A stretch of DNA of 64,000 bases from Costus lasius. Its lineage: Eukaryota; Streptophyta; Magnoliopsida; Zingiberales; Costaceae. Where the stretch lies: positions 1,364,001 to 1,428,000 of the forward strand of contig JANVAS020000239.1 in the NCBI GenBank assembly GCA_027563935.2, given 5' to 3'. The translations under genes and the position numbers were made by a program. Positions 24,137 to 37,440 of this stretch are shown here, in pieces (the first letter of the stretch is position 1; every line of letters starts with the position of its first letter). Below the pieces are notes generated by a model. It had not been told where the DNA came from, searched no databases, and saw only the letters and a program-made list of their open reading frames with translations.

Positions 24137-27100
24137 TGTAACATCCCACATACTTAACCCCAAGCAAATAACACAAACGCAAAAGTAATAGGATGTTTCA
24201 TATAAGATCGATCAAATGCTAGGTAAAACCGAGTTCAAGAAAAACACGATCTGAAAATTTTCAAAACTCCAAACACATAAAATCTTCGAATCACAAATCT
24301 CATAAATCACATAAAGGTACCTGCCACCACGCAATACGTGCACTAGACATATGCACGTTACAGTTGTATCAAAACCGATTGCCAAAAATACACATCAACT
24401 CCAATTTCAAAACAAATCCACAAAATCGATTTTATAAACTAATACCAAACACCGAAACCAGGCTGAAGCCCGCGGTGACACAAAAGTCACAATCATTTAA
24501 CTGCCACAGTCTGGCAACACAAATTCACATTGTTCACACTGTTCACATCACATGGTTCACATAGTTCATGTAAATCATAAGGTTTAGCCACAACCGGCAT
24601 CATAAGCATAAACACATTAAGCATAATTCACAGTATCCATATAATGCTAACTGCGCCCCTGCTCTACACCTGAAAATAATGAGGGCTGAGCTACACAGCC
24701 CAGTGAGTGGATAGTCTAATTGACCATCCATAACATACTCTCAAAAACATATGCAGATTATTTTAAAGATCTTTAACAGGATATCATGTCAACACATAAT
24801 AACAAATTCAATGCAAAAGTCATATAAACAGTCAAAAATATACACACCAACATATAATAACCTCAGGTTCTAGAGTTATACTCTAAACCAACCGAACACA
24901 CATATTCTAAACCAACTAAACACACCAACACATATTTAACCTAGTTGTCCAGCATATTCAGTAGTGACCAATATGGTCTAACCCGGCTTGGCCAAAGCAC
25001 TGGGAGCCGCATGCAACACATAATCATGGATAGTGAATAGAATCAGGAGGTGGCCCCCGCCAGGTCACGACGTGGCACGCTGGTCTATCACGCCATATCA
25101 CAAAACGAGAATAGAATCAGGAGGTGGCCCCCGTCAGGTCACGACGTGGCACGCTGGTCTATCACGCCATAACATAAAACGAGAATGATGACATCAAGAG
25201 GTGGCCCCTGTCTGACCAAGACATGGCACTTTGGGTCTTATATCATTCCCAACACATAAAAGAGTAATGACATCAAGAGGTGGCCCCTGTCCGACCAAGA
25301 CATGGCACTTTGGGTCAAAACCCGTTCTCCCAAAAGGTTCCTACTGGACAACACACATATCTTATTTCATAATTTCACATAGGTGGACATATTTCACAAA
25401 GGTGGACTCCTAAGTGTCAACTTGACTCTAGGATAGCCATCACAAAAATCACATCGGACCGGCTGAATTTCAGCCCCCATCACAATAATCATAATAGGCA
25501 GGCTGATCATCAACCCCCCTCACATATCACAATACCGGGTTGAAATTCAAACCCTTAACATATCACATAAGGACTATCCCCTTGAGTTCATAGTTACACC
25601 TAGCCTTAGTCCTAACCATCACATAACCACCTAATTTTCCAAATTCACATAATCCATAATATTCATATTTCACATAATCACATAATGATCAACATAAAAT
25701 TCCAAAGGTCACATAAACACTTAATATTTAACAATCACATAATTACATAATATTAACAATCATATAATATGGTGTGGTCCTTAGATTTCATGCTGATTAG
25801 TTCAATCAAAACTTACTATGTTATCACCCAAATTTTCCAAACAATTTCTCAACATTGCATAAATACATAACCATATATATATCATGTATCAAGCATCCAT
25901 AAAATCAACTTAAAATTTAAATCATGTAAACATGTAAACATGTTAACTAAAATCATCAAATTTCGGTTTAAATACAATTAACAAGGTTTCGGCTACAACA
26001 ATCATTGGCTTAATATTACCCAAAATTCTTTATAAAATATCTAATCAACAAGAAATTCATGCTCAAAATTCAATGATCTAAAGCTACCAAAAACCCCTAT
26101 AAAAATACCTTAAATTTCATGCCACAATTTTTTTGTTTTCATGAGATATACACCTTTACAAAAATTTCGGTTTTCATGAAGAACAAGAATATTTTGAATT
26201 CGGTTTCAAGGAAAATACTCTAAATTTCCAACTTAAATTAAACCTTAGTAAACAAGAATCTTATGAACAAATATTCTAAATTCGGTTTTCATACCTTAAA
26301 TATACTTTGCATAATTTCGGTTTTAACATGGAAATTTTCCAAGAATTCAAGTGTATTATTTAACATAAGCACAACTAAATGGATAGATCAAACAAGACAT
26401 TCCACTCACCTCTAAAACCGAGAATTCAAGGAAGAAAACTCCACAACAAAATCGCCTAAAGCCCCTAAGTCACCCAAGAAATCTTCAAGAATTCACCAAG
26501 GAAGTTTCACCTCAAAGAATTTCGCCAAAAGGAAGAAAAAAATCGCCTCCAAGCTTCCAAGAATCGCCTTCTCCCTTCAAGCCTTCGCCTAGGGTTCTTC
26601 CAAGCTAGAATTTCGCCAAACAAACTACCCTAGCCGAAATTCCCTTTTACAATTTCGGTTTTCAAGTTCTTTAACCCGTTAACCATAATTCAAATTATGG
26701 TTAATCCGATTAGGACTTAATTACCTCTTATATTCCACTAATTCAAATTTAAACCCAATAACCCAATATCTCATAAATGACTAATTATTTAATTAACTTA
26801 ACCATTAACCAATCACTTAACGAAAATCCATTAAGGATTTAACTAACATCCAATAAGGATTTAATTATCCAATAGAGTATAATTAATTAACCAATAAGGT
26901 CTAATTAATTTATTCTAAATTATCAATCAATAATCAAATAGATTAACCACCATTAATCTCTAATTAATTTACAATAAATTAACAATCAATAAACCAGTTA
27001 ATTAACTATAAATTGATAATCAAAATCTCTAATTAATTTATCATAAATTAACAATCAATACTCAGGAATAATAACTCAGTCAATAATTTTATTTAAATCA

Positions 27101-27141
27101 AAATTAATGCTTACCAGAACTTAAGATCCTTGGATCTTACA
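24137..27141 (-). repeat. G2 5' LTR
   Basis: A 3005-bp counterpart of the 3' LTR, same length and nearly the same sequence, with the tandem array at about 25045-25313. It is followed by the TSD aattc and the rest of S1. Confidence 0.95.
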
Positions 27142-28137
27142 AATTCCATCCATAAATAGCATGAATACAGGATATCACAGATTAATAGTTTCCTCCTAGT
27201 TTTTATAACAAAGATGGAAATTCCCCTAGTTCAAAGTTTAGGTCATGCGGGAAAACTTCTCCAAAAATTTCGTAAAAATAGTCATTATGTCCCTCATGAT
27301 CCTTAGATTCGGAAATTCAAGCTTTCCCCCAATTTAACTAGCAAATTTACCGAATTACCCCTAGGTCAATTTCGGTCAACAGAAAATTTTATTCCCAAAA
27401 ATTCCCAAAAAAATACAGTAGAATCCTCCTATACCTAATTTCATAAAAATCTAGTTTGCCCCAATTTTTACCCACACATTTGGGCGCAATCTCATGAAGA
27501 AGGGCGAAATTTTCGTTCAAGCCCTAATTTTCATGCAAATGACAAATCTAAAGTATCATACATGATGAATCATGTCTAATTGAGGATTAGAAGCCTTAGG
27601 GAAGAAAAGCCCTAATTTTTCCATGCAACTAGGGTTTCGAAATTTGGGGAAAAACACTAACACACAAACAAATTTGCAATCAAGGGTTCATATCATGTTC
27701 TTAAGCTTTAAACTTCTTTAAATCAAACAATAATCCAAATATGCGTGAACAAGGTAGAGGAGAAGATCCACTCACCTTGGTTTCGCTCTTCCAAGCCTCA
27801 CGCCTTCACGCCTTCTCTCACGCCAACACGCCGCCGGAAGTACACAATGATCGCCGGCAAGGGTCGCCGGAAGTTGCCTCCACCACCTCTCACCGCCGGC
27901 CACAAGAAGAAGAGAAGAGGGAGGAGGGCAAACCGCCACCTTCTTCTTCAAGGGAGCAAAGTCGTGAGCAAGAGGGAGAAGAGAAAATCGTGAGTGAGAA
28001 GTGAGGAAATGGATCCCCTAAGGTTTTAACTTTCTACCCATTAAGCCTCCAAGATCCAATAACCCTTTACCATAAGTTATTTCCCCACTTCACCCTTATC
28101 AAGGGCTCTTACCCTTTTTCTAAAAGAAAGACACCAC

Positions 28138-28191
28138 TAGCCTAGTGGTGTGCAGCACACACTCCACGCCTTAAGTCGCAGGTTCGAATCC
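28138..28191 (+). other. tRNA-like A box / B box pair in S1
   Basis: TAGCCTAGTGG (28138-28148) fits the A-box consensus, and GGTTCGAATCC (28181-28191) is a perfect B box. The spacing suits a pol III promoter. GTCGC and GCGAC flank the B box and could pair. No full tRNA cloverleaf is convincing, so this is more likely a tRNA-derived SINE head or a tRNA relic inside the LTR, antisense to S1. Confidence 0.5.
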
Positions 28192-28332
28192 TCTCCGCGA
28201 CATATATTTTTACATTGCAGGAAAATACACAAATCAACACATTTTCTCATAAAAAACTTCCACAAATAAATGCCAAATAAACAAAATTTCATTTTTCTTA
28301 CCTGCTAATGAATTTTTGGATCTTACACCTCC

Positions 28333-28395
28333 AAAGGTGCCGCACACAAGGTGAAGATGGCTTTCTCCTTGTCGTCCTTTGTGCTAGCAAAGAGC
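28333..28395 (-). repeat. C2 3' LTR, segment 2
   Basis: This short piece between S1 and S2 matches 37497-37559 of the other LTR. Its last five bases, agagc, are the S2 target. Confidence 0.9.
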
Positions 28396-30092
28396 TGTTG
28401 GAACCCCTTTCGAGAGGGGGGCAAAAACCCTAATCATGGCGCAAATGAAATTTATGCAAGCGGAAGCAAGGGTTTCAAGATCTTTTGCATGCCATATGTT
28501 CAACTATCATAGAATGATAAGAACAAGGGGAGATTCATACCAACGCCATAGGCTTGGAATTCGGCTTGGAAGAAGAGAACAAGTTAGGTCTCCTCCACAA
28601 GTCCACACACAAGATGAAGATGCTCACTTCCTTGACGTCCCTTGTGCTAGCAAGGCACCCAAGCTATCTTGTCGAATGGAAAGGGGGTGATTAGATGAAT
28701 CCCTATGGCCGAGAGCTCCTCTTCCTTGTCTTCCTCTTTCGTCAACCACACAAACGAAAAGGATCAAGGCGTTGTCGTCAAGAGACCAACGCTTAAGCGT
28801 TTTGGCGTTTTAGCAAAACCGGCTTTGAAGACTTTCCATAAATGGAAGACAATCAAGCCATGCGCTCAAGACAAACCAAAAACGCTTATTGTCATTGAAC
28901 CAAGCGTTCACATTTGTGAACCGGTTCAAGCCAAATCGTCCAATCGAATTTGGTTCATCAAACCAAACCGAAATAGCTCAAGCCACTTGGTCTAGACCAA
29001 ATTGAACCCTAAGGCTCACGATCTAACCACTCATCTCCTGATGCCCCTGATCTCCCCGATCTAGCATCATTTCTCTCGATCGAAGCTTACCGATCTCAAG
29101 CCCTAATCAATCAAACATGATCAGACCAGATCTCACTTACAATCAGAGATTAAATCCCCTTTAATCTGAACTCAAAGAATCCAGTCCATACGATCTGACT
29201 CAAGTAAGCCATATCATCAAATTGTGCGACCCTGAGGGTTTCCTTTAAATGTCGGTAACGATAACTTCCGTTATCACGACCAGTGAGGGGTATCTAGCAA
29301 CACATCACTGTCTCCCGATATAAAGGAAAGAGTCTTCCAAGACTTCTCCCAAACCATAGCACAAGTGTGAATCAAACTCACGAGGCATACATGTGTCCTT
29401 TGCCACTGGATGTTCTTATTGGACAAGCGTGCCAAGCCTGTAATTCCAATATGATGAGCATGATTAGATCAGATGCACATAGTCATCTGGGTATGGCCAT
29501 ACACTATCTCAATCATCTCATAAGGGGGCCCTTTAGAACACCACACTCCTTAAACAAGGAGACGACAATCCTATGTCTATCACTAGTGTCCTAACCTGAC
29601 TCATGATCATTATCCAAGATAGTCTATGATCATTATCTTTCAAATGATATTGAACTACCTCAAAACAATGACAGTCATCATTTAGAAACACAAGTGATCT
29701 CAAGTCAGAGGACATGTGCCACTTGTTGCAATCAAGGAATATTCACATTGTGACAAGCAATTGAATATCCTAGTAGGGTCTGTCCAGTACATCCAATGTA
29801 CCCATGAGTCTACATCTTATTCCATGCTCGAAGCATCCTATAAGATCAGCACACATATTAGTCTCAATCATATCAAGGCTGTCTTAGGTTCACCAAGATA
29901 TCTCGACTAAGGACATATTGCATGTCAGCCTAGCTGAACAGCTTTGAGACATTATTCAGAAGTACACTTATTACAGCAGACAAGGTAACAACCTGAATAA
30001 TAACCATGCCTTTTATAAACATAAGAGTTTATTACATGATACTTTTACAATCCCAAGGCCTCAAACATTAGCCTTAAGGGCATACCCCAACA
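28396..30092 (-). mobile_element. S2: copia solo LTR, TSD agagc
   Basis: A 1697-bp LTR that starts TGTTGGAACCCC and ends ATACCCCAACA on the + strand, flanked by agagc at 28391-28395 and 30093-30097. There is no internal region. The U3 is of the common family, but the U5 terminus reads CCAACA in element orientation rather than CTTTCA, so it is another subfamily. Mini-exon motif (minus ATGGCGTTG then GTATGA) at 28541-28549. Confidence 0.92.
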
Positions 30093-30097
30093 AGAGC

Positions 30098-31516
30098 TTC
30101 AAGTCTCCTAACCGTGTGAAGGAGATCGGATGTGTTCTTGGATTGCTGAATGCCTTCTACTCTCTTCCTCTTCGAGACAAGACACACTCAAGAGTGATCT
30201 TTGCAAGAGCGAAGCATTAAGGCGTTTTTCTTGGCCTTGAGGCGTTTAGGCGTTGAGGCTTCCAAATATGGTAAGTCTTCACTCCACACGTTCACGCTTA
30301 GTGAACTAATGAAAACGCCCCATGACTTGAACCATGCGTTCACATAAGTGAACCGGTTCAATTGACTTTGGTTCAACAACCAAATCAAACCAAGACCAAA
30401 CCAAGACATGGTCTAGATCTCATTAAACCAAAAAGGGTTCAAGATCTAACCACACATCACTTGATGCTCTTGATCTCATCGATCTAGCATCAGATCTCTC
30501 GATCCAAGCTTACCGATCTCAAGCCTTAATCAATCAAACATGATCAGACCAGATCTCACTTCCAATCAGAGTCTAAACTCCTTTAAACTGAACCAAAACA
30601 ATTCAGTCCACACGATCTGACATAAGTAAGCCATATCATCAAATTGTGCGACCCTTAGGGTTTCCTTTAAATGTCGGTAACGATAACTTACGTTATCACG
30701 ATCAGTGAGGGGTATCTAGCAACACATCACTGTCTCCCGATATAAAGGAAAGAGTCTTCCAAGACTACACCCAAACCACAGCACAAGTGTGAACCCAAGT
30801 CACTTGACATATGTGTTTCCTTTGCCACTGGACGTTCTTATTGGACAAGCGTGTCAAGCCTGTAATTCCAATATGATGAGAATGATTAGATCAGATGATC
30901 ATAGTCATCTGGGTATGGCCATACACTTTCTCAATCATCTCATCCAGGGGGGGGCCCCATTAGAACATCACACTCCAAACTAGGAGACGGCAATCCTATA
31001 TCTATCACTAGTGCCTAACATGACTCATGCTCATTATCCAAGATAGTCTATAACCAATATATTTCAAATGATATTGAACTACCTCAAAATAATGCCAATC
31101 ATCATTTAGAAACACAAGTGATCTCAAGTTAGAGGAAATATGCCACTTGTTTGCATACAAGGATTATTCACATTGTGACAAGCAATTGAATATCCTAGTA
31201 GGGTCTGTCCAGTACATCCAATGTACCCATGAGTCTACTTCTTATTCCATGCTCGAAGCATCCTATAAGATTAGAACACATATTAGTCTCAATCATATCA
31301 AGGCTGTCTCATGTTCACCAAGATATTTCCACTAAGAACAAAACTGCATGTCAGCCAAGCTGAACAGCATTGAGACATTATTCAGAAGTATACATATTGC
31401 AGCAGATGATGTAACAACCTGAATAACAACCATTGCTTTTATAAATATAGAGTTTAAACATGATACTGAAATAATCCCAAGGCTTCAAACATTAGCCTTA
31501 AGTGCATACCCCAACA
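30098..31516 (-). repeat. C2 3' LTR, segment 3 (U3)
   Basis: This continues the C2 LTR after S2 to the terminus CCCCAACA at 31516. It has an expanded G8 CCCC run near 30949-30960 where other copies have AGGGGGCCCC. A TATA-like CCAAATATGG (+ strand) is near 30264. Confidence 0.92.
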
Positions 31517-31536
31517 ATCTCCCACTTGCACTTAAT

Positions 31537-34500
31537 CTAATGGTTGAGAAATCTCAAACCCATATTATTACAGTGCTTCTCATGCTTCTGCTGTGCCAGA
31601 GGCTTAGTAAGCGGGTCAGCCAGATTGTCATCTATATGAACCTTGCAGACTTTGATCTCGCCACGATCAATGATCTCCCGGATCAAGTGAAATCGTCTCT
31701 GTATGTGCTAGGACTTCTGGTGTGACCGTGGTTCCTTTGCTTGTGCTATAGCTCCAGTGTTATCACAGAAGATAACCAAAGGATCTGCACTCGAAGGAAC
31801 AACACCAAGTTCCTGAACGAACTTACGAATCCACACTGCCTCCTTGGATGCTTCCGAGGCTGCAACATACTCGGCTTCTGTTGTGGAATCAGCAACAATG
31901 GATTGTTTGAACCTTTTCCACACCACTGCACCTCCATTCAAGCTAAAAACATAGCCTGATTGCGATCGAAAATCATCCTGGTCAGATTGGAATGAAGCGT
32001 CAGTATATCCTTCAATACCGAGTTCTTCCTGACCACCATATACCAAGAACATATCTTTGGTTCTCCGAAGATATTTCAAAATGTTCTTGACTGCAATCCA
32101 GTGCACCTGACCTGGATTACTTTGGAACCGACTGGTCACGCTTAACCCGTAAGCGACGTCTGGGCGAGTACATAACATCGCATACATAATGGACCCAATA
32201 GCCGAAGCATAAGGCGTATTGTCCATTTCATCTTTCTCAGTCTGTGTTTGTGGACACTGACTCTTTGAAAGATTCAGACCATGTCTGACTGGAAGATATC
32301 CTCTTTTAGAATTTTCTAAATGGAATCTCTCCAGGATCTTATCGATGTAAGTACTCTGGCACAGCCCGAGAAGCCTCTTAGATCTATCTCTATAGATCTT
32401 CACACCTAATACATAGGCTGCTTCTCCTAAATCTTTCATCTGGAAACATTTTCTTAACCATGCCTTGACGGCATGTAGTTCAGGAATATCGTTTCCAATT
32501 ATTAAGATATCATCGACGTAGAGGACTAGGAAAGTAATTACGCTCCCACTAAACCTCTTATATACACACGGGTCATCTTCATTCTTGATGAAACCAAACT
32601 CACAGATTGATTCATCAAAACGAATATTCCAGCTTCTTGATGCTTGTTTAAGTCCATAAATGGACTTCTTTAACTTGCATATTTTATGACTATCTGATGG
32701 ATTGGTGAAACCTTCAGGTTGTGTCATATACACATCCTCATCCAGATTTCCATTAAGGAAAGCGGTCTTCACATCCATTTGCCAGATCTCATAATCATAA
32801 TATGCTGCTATCGCAAGAATAATCCGAATAGACTTGAACATGGCTACAGGAGAGAAAATTTCATCATAATCTATCCCGTAGATTTGTTTGAAACCTTTCG
32901 CAACTAGCCTGCCTTTATAGGTAACCACGTTACCGTCCATGTCAATCTTCCTTTTGAAGATCCATTTACAGCCTATAGGGATTACTCCCTGAGGCGGATC
33001 AACCAAATCCCAGACTTGGTTATCTGACATGGAGTCCATCTCGGCTCGCATAGCTTCAAGCCATCTTGCTGATTCCGGTCAACTGACCGCATCCGCATAA
33101 GTGAGGGGTTCATCATTAATGATGTAGACTCCGTCATAGCGCTCAGGCTGCCGACGGATCCTTCCCGATCTTCGCGGTTCCCGTGATATCTGAGCCTCAG
33201 GTTGCTCAGTAACCTGTTCTATTGGCTTAGGCTCATCCAACTGTGCTTGACTACTTCGTCCTTCTTCTGGATTCTCATCCAGATTTATTTCTCTCCCACT
33301 GGCCTCTTGCAGAAGAAATTCCTTCTCAAGAAAAATAGCCGTCCAAGCAACAAAAACTTTGTTCTCCTTGGGATCGTAGAAATAAAAACCCTTAGTTTCT
33401 TTAGGGTAACCGACAAAGATACATTTCTCAGATCTACTCTCCAGTTTCCCAGAGGCGAGCTTTTTGACATAAGCCTCGCAACCCCAGATCTTAATAAATG
33501 TCAAGCTCGGCTGTTTCCCATACCATAACTCATATGGAGTCTTAGAAACGGCCTTGGATGGCACTCGGTTTAGTACCTTTGCAGCTGTTTCCAGTGCAAA
33601 TCCCCAAAAGGAGTAAGGTAGAGTAGCCTGACTCATCATAGAACGAACCATATGAAGTAAGGTTCTATTTCTCCTTTCGGACACACCATTCCTTTGCGGT
33701 GTTCCTGGCGGAGTGAGCTGTGAGATAATCCCACACTCCTTTAGATAGTCAGTAAACTCATGACTCAAGTATTCTCCACCTCGATCTGAACGAAGTGCCT
33801 TGATATTTCGGCCAAGCTGATTTTGTACTTCATTTTTGAACTCTTTGAACTTGTCAAAAGATTCACTTTTATGTCTCATAAGATAGACATAACCATACCT
33901 ACTGAAATCATCAGTAAAGGTAATGAAGTACGAATAGCCACCTCTGGCATGTTTACTAAATGGCCCACACACATCGCTGTGAATGAGGTCAAGTAAACCT
34001 GAAGCCCTTTGACCTTTCTTAGAAAAAGGAGACTTCGTCATTTTACCCATTAAACAAGCTTTGCATGTATCAAGCTCCTCACAGGAGAATGATCCCAGCA
34101 GTCCATGGTCATGCAACCGCTTAATGCGTTTCTTGTTAATATGGCCTAAACGACTATGCCATAGCAAGGTGCTGTCATCAGCATACTTGGTTTTCTTATT
34201 ATCAATTTGTTGTACAGAACATTCCATGTCCAACATGAATAACCCATTGTTAATCGACCCAGTAGCATAAACAATATTATCAAAAGAAATAACACACTTT
34301 GAAATATTGCATTCAAAGGAAAATCCTTTCCTGACAAGAGCAGGAATAGAGATAATATTTTTGTTATGCTTGGTACAAAATAACAATTGTCTAGTTCCAA
34401 TACAAGTCCAGATGGTAAAGAGATGTAATACATGCCTACAGCAACAGCAGCAACCCGTGCCCCGTTTCCAACTCGTAGGTCCACCTCATGCTGTCCCACC

Positions 34501-35444
34501 TGTCTTCTTCTCTTGAGTTCCTGTACATTTGAACAAATGTGAACTCCACATGCAGTGTCCAACCCCCATGAAATAGAAGAAGAAGATATCATGACTTCAG
34601 TCACAAAAATACCTAATCCAGAAGCGAAAGGGTTGCTTCCCTTCTTATCTCCTTGGAGCGCTTTACAGTCCTTTTTCCAGTGACCCAGCTGGCCACAGTG
34701 GAAACATCTGTTGTCCTTCGACCGCTTAACCTTTTGTTTCAGAGCCTTGCTGTAACTCTTAACAGGGGCTTTGCCCTTCTTCCCCTTCTTCTTGTTTCTT
34801 GAAGGAATTAGCAAGACAGAGGATGAAGGCTTTCCCTTTAGAGTCAGCTCTGTAGTCAAGAGCATATTCAGTAACTCTGCCGGCGTACAGTCGATCTTGT
34901 TCATATTAAAATTAATGATGAACGGATCGAAAGAGGTCGGGAGAGACTGCAATATGATATCTACAGCAAGCTCCTGATTGATGGTATGTCCCAGTTTCTC
35001 TAGAGCCTCTTTGTACCCAATCATCTTGAGTACGTGAGCTCCCACTGGACTCCCTTCAGCCAGTTTGCTCTGAAAGAAAAGCTTAGTCAAATTATAGCGT
35101 TCAGTCCTCGCCTGTGCAGCATACAGCATCTTGAGGTTTGCTATAATTTCTATAGCAGAGAGATCCTCATGCTGACGTTGCAGCTCTGGCGTCATAGACG
35201 CAAGCATTAGGCAAGCGACATCAATGCTATCATTGACATGCTTCGCATAAGCATCCCGAACCGCCCTTGCGGCGTTCGGAGCGGGTTGAGGCGGTATAGC
35301 CGTCTCGAGGACATACAGTTTCCTCTCAGCCTTAAGAACAATCTTAAGGTGTCCGTACCAGTCCGAGAAGTTTGGCCCAGCAAACTTCTCCCTTTCCAGT
35401 AGGGATCGCACATTGAAATTCGTGGTGTTCGTTGCTGCAGAAAT
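31537..35444 (-). pseudogene. C2 gag-pol polyprotein (Ty1/copia), frameshifted
   Basis: The homologous span is 3908 nt, one base shorter than in C1 and C3. The Gag part includes zinc knuckle CFHCGQLGHWKKDC and protease LDTACGVHIC. A one-base deletion near 34362 (ATATTTTTGTTATGC against ATATTTTTAGTTATGC in C3) shifts the frame before the integrase. The integrase then reads to a TGA at 33079-33081 (GGA in sisters). RT with LYVDDILI and RNase H with YTDAS follow from 33051 to a TAG at 31708-31710 (AAG in sisters). As in C1 and C3, the Gag frame has no ATG start and begins next to the TAG of the predicted splice acceptor. Confidence 0.92.
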
Positions 35445-37440
35445 CTACAACAATGCAAGAACAGCAAGGTCAGTATCAATATTTAGAATCAATTCAGGAC
35501 TTAAGAATGATTCTTTTCTCACTATTTTATCTGACTGAAAAATCCAGCAAAATAGCCCGAAAGAGTAACACTCTTTTAGTGAGATGGGATCCAGATTTCA
35601 TACTTGGTCTCCGCGTCCCGCTCAGGCAAGATAAGATGCACAGAGAGTACAAGCACTAATGACCGGTAGGCAATGCCTGCCAATCGCCAACCCGTGCGAT
35701 TCCCCTTCATCTGGGCAATCCAGCAGACTGTGCCAACTGAGTTGGTACAACACAGTCTCTGATCCCACAGATGGCTGCCTCCATACGGCTACCATATGCG
35801 CCACATATGTAGCCTATACGGTCAAGCTGACCCGACCTACTCCCTGGACCACCACGTGCTATGCTGAGCAACGAGAAGCGATAAATCCCTTCTCTGTAAC
35901 ACGCAGGTGTAATCACACACCGTCTGAAGATAGATGGGCGTGCCCACTGAGTGGGTACAACACGGCCCCAACGATAGTCAGAACAGTGAGGTTTCGCGTC
36001 AGAAGGCTATCGTGCTTGATATTTAACGTTGGATTTTAACGGTCCTTTTATCTTCTTAACTATCATGCAAATCCTATGGTGATAGCAGAAGAATAAATCA
36101 TGCAACTCTAATTATACAAACAATAAATAGAAAGCATGCTGATCTTATGTGGTAAAAGCCCATAAGCCTAGGTAAGACCTTAATTTAACTTAAGTCTTCA
36201 CTTGAGCTCTTCTTGGGTCTTTTGCATCTCATCTGGCCCGAAACCAAGGCACAAGCGCCCACTGCAGCTCAGGTGCGCCCACCAGGTAAATGCGCCTGTC
36301 CCAGAGTTGAACCCTGGACCTCCCACCTGGTCAAGCATCAAGCTGCATGCGCCTCTGCCAAGTGTGCTCTGTGCTCTTGTCTGATTAAAATACAATTTAA
36401 TCTATCTAGACAAGTTTGACACGCAGGTCAATTACACAATAAATTAATTAAAATATGATGCGCAGATCACAATTATAATAATTTACATTTTAATCCAGTC
36501 ACGCAGGCCCCAGCACAGCACACATTAAAATGGGCAACCCACATAAGATTAAATAGACAATCATCATGGTATACAATCAACATGTGATCCAAACAAGAAA
36601 ATAAAATTTTCGAAAACCCATTGGCATCGATTTTATTTTCCTTATGTGCCCTACTACCTTACAACGGTCCATTACTAGGGATCGACTCATCAGATCAAGT
36701 CCTAACTGACTTGAGTCGACCCAGTGGTCAACAATGCATGTGTTGGGCTGAACGATCCTCAAGAGTTCTGGCAAGCGGGTGTGACCCCGGGCCTAACTCA
36801 AGAGCGTTCACAGGTTGTCTCAACTAGACATCGCTACACGCCTGTCTGCAGTCGACCTATAGCCACCTCGTGCTTGCGCACAGGTGCCATCTGGTCGACC
36901 CATCTAGGCTGTCAGATGATCTGATCAGACTGGTCGGATCTAGACTAGACAATGATTTCAAACCTAATAACTCGTCTAAGGTATTATAGCAGGCGCAAAT
37001 GTAGATATAGATGGATGCGCGCAAGTTAACAAGTTTTGAAACACAAAACACATCTTTAACAAGCGCCAACAAAAGATCATTCATTAACATGAATAACATG
37101 CGCCAACATCATATCACAAGCATGTTATTTTTCGCATGGTAACAATAGATCAATGCATTGTCGCAAACATGGAAACAAACATGTTATTGTCGCATGTTGA
37201 TAAGATTTAGATCTACACTAAATCGCAAACAAGGATCACATCAAGCAATCATGTAGATTCATACAAAACCTGCTCTGATACCAATTGAAAGTCCCACCCT
37301 AAGAAAGGGGGGGAAACCCTAATAGACGTGCGCATATATATGAAAAATTTCGAAGCGGAATTTAGGGTTTCCTAGATCGGTTAGCATGAACACATGATCA
37401 ACTTGTTCAAGGATTGCAAAGAATCAACAAGAGATCATAC
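35445..37440 (-). other. C2 leader, candidate intron containing the PBS
   Basis: About 2.0 kb without a convincing gene. At its 3' end on the minus strand CTGACC precedes a T-rich tract and TTGTAG (AG at 35445-35446). At its 5' end GTATGA follows ATGGCTATG (37441-37449). PBS at 37272-37283; T arm at 36301-36317 with A box near 36350-36360; hairpins at 35733-35745 and 35943-35955. Confidence 0.6.
37272..37283 (-). other. C2 primer-binding site (initiator tRNA-Met)
   Basis: On the minus strand TGGTATCAGAGC lies two bases from the 5' LTR start. Confidence 0.93.

Larger units (their letters stand above)
16354..27141 (-). mobile_element. G2: complete Tekay/Del-like Ty3/gypsy element, TSD aattc
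   Basis: Two LTRs of exactly 3005 bp each flank a 4.8 kb internal region with PBS, one intact gag-pol frame and PPT. TSD aattc is present at 16349-16353 and 27142-27146. I noticed two differences between the LTRs, near 16543 (t/g) and 18770 (t/c), so the insertion looks very recent. Structurally it has what an autonomous element needs. Confidence 0.96.
14871..28327 (-). mobile_element. S1: solo LTR of a Tekay/Del-type gypsy element, split by G2
   Basis: Two pieces, 14871-16353 and 27147-28327, make one LTR of about 2.66 kb that begins TGTAACGCCCC and ends GGATCTTACA on the + strand. These termini resemble those of G2, so the source is a relative. TSD cctcc at 14866-14870 and 28328-28332. There is no internal region, so this is a solo LTR left by LTR-LTR recombination. 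Two copies of the GTGGCCCCCG...ACGTGGCAC motif are at about 15775-15812 and 15891-15928. I see no gene in either piece; a + strand ORF at 27741-28004 looks like chance. Confidence 0.88.

Noticed and set aside
27741..28004. Basic + strand ORF in S1 (87 codons)
   Set aside because: It lies antisense in a solo LTR, has low-complexity Arg/Lys composition and no recognisable domain. Chance ORF in a GC-rich patch.
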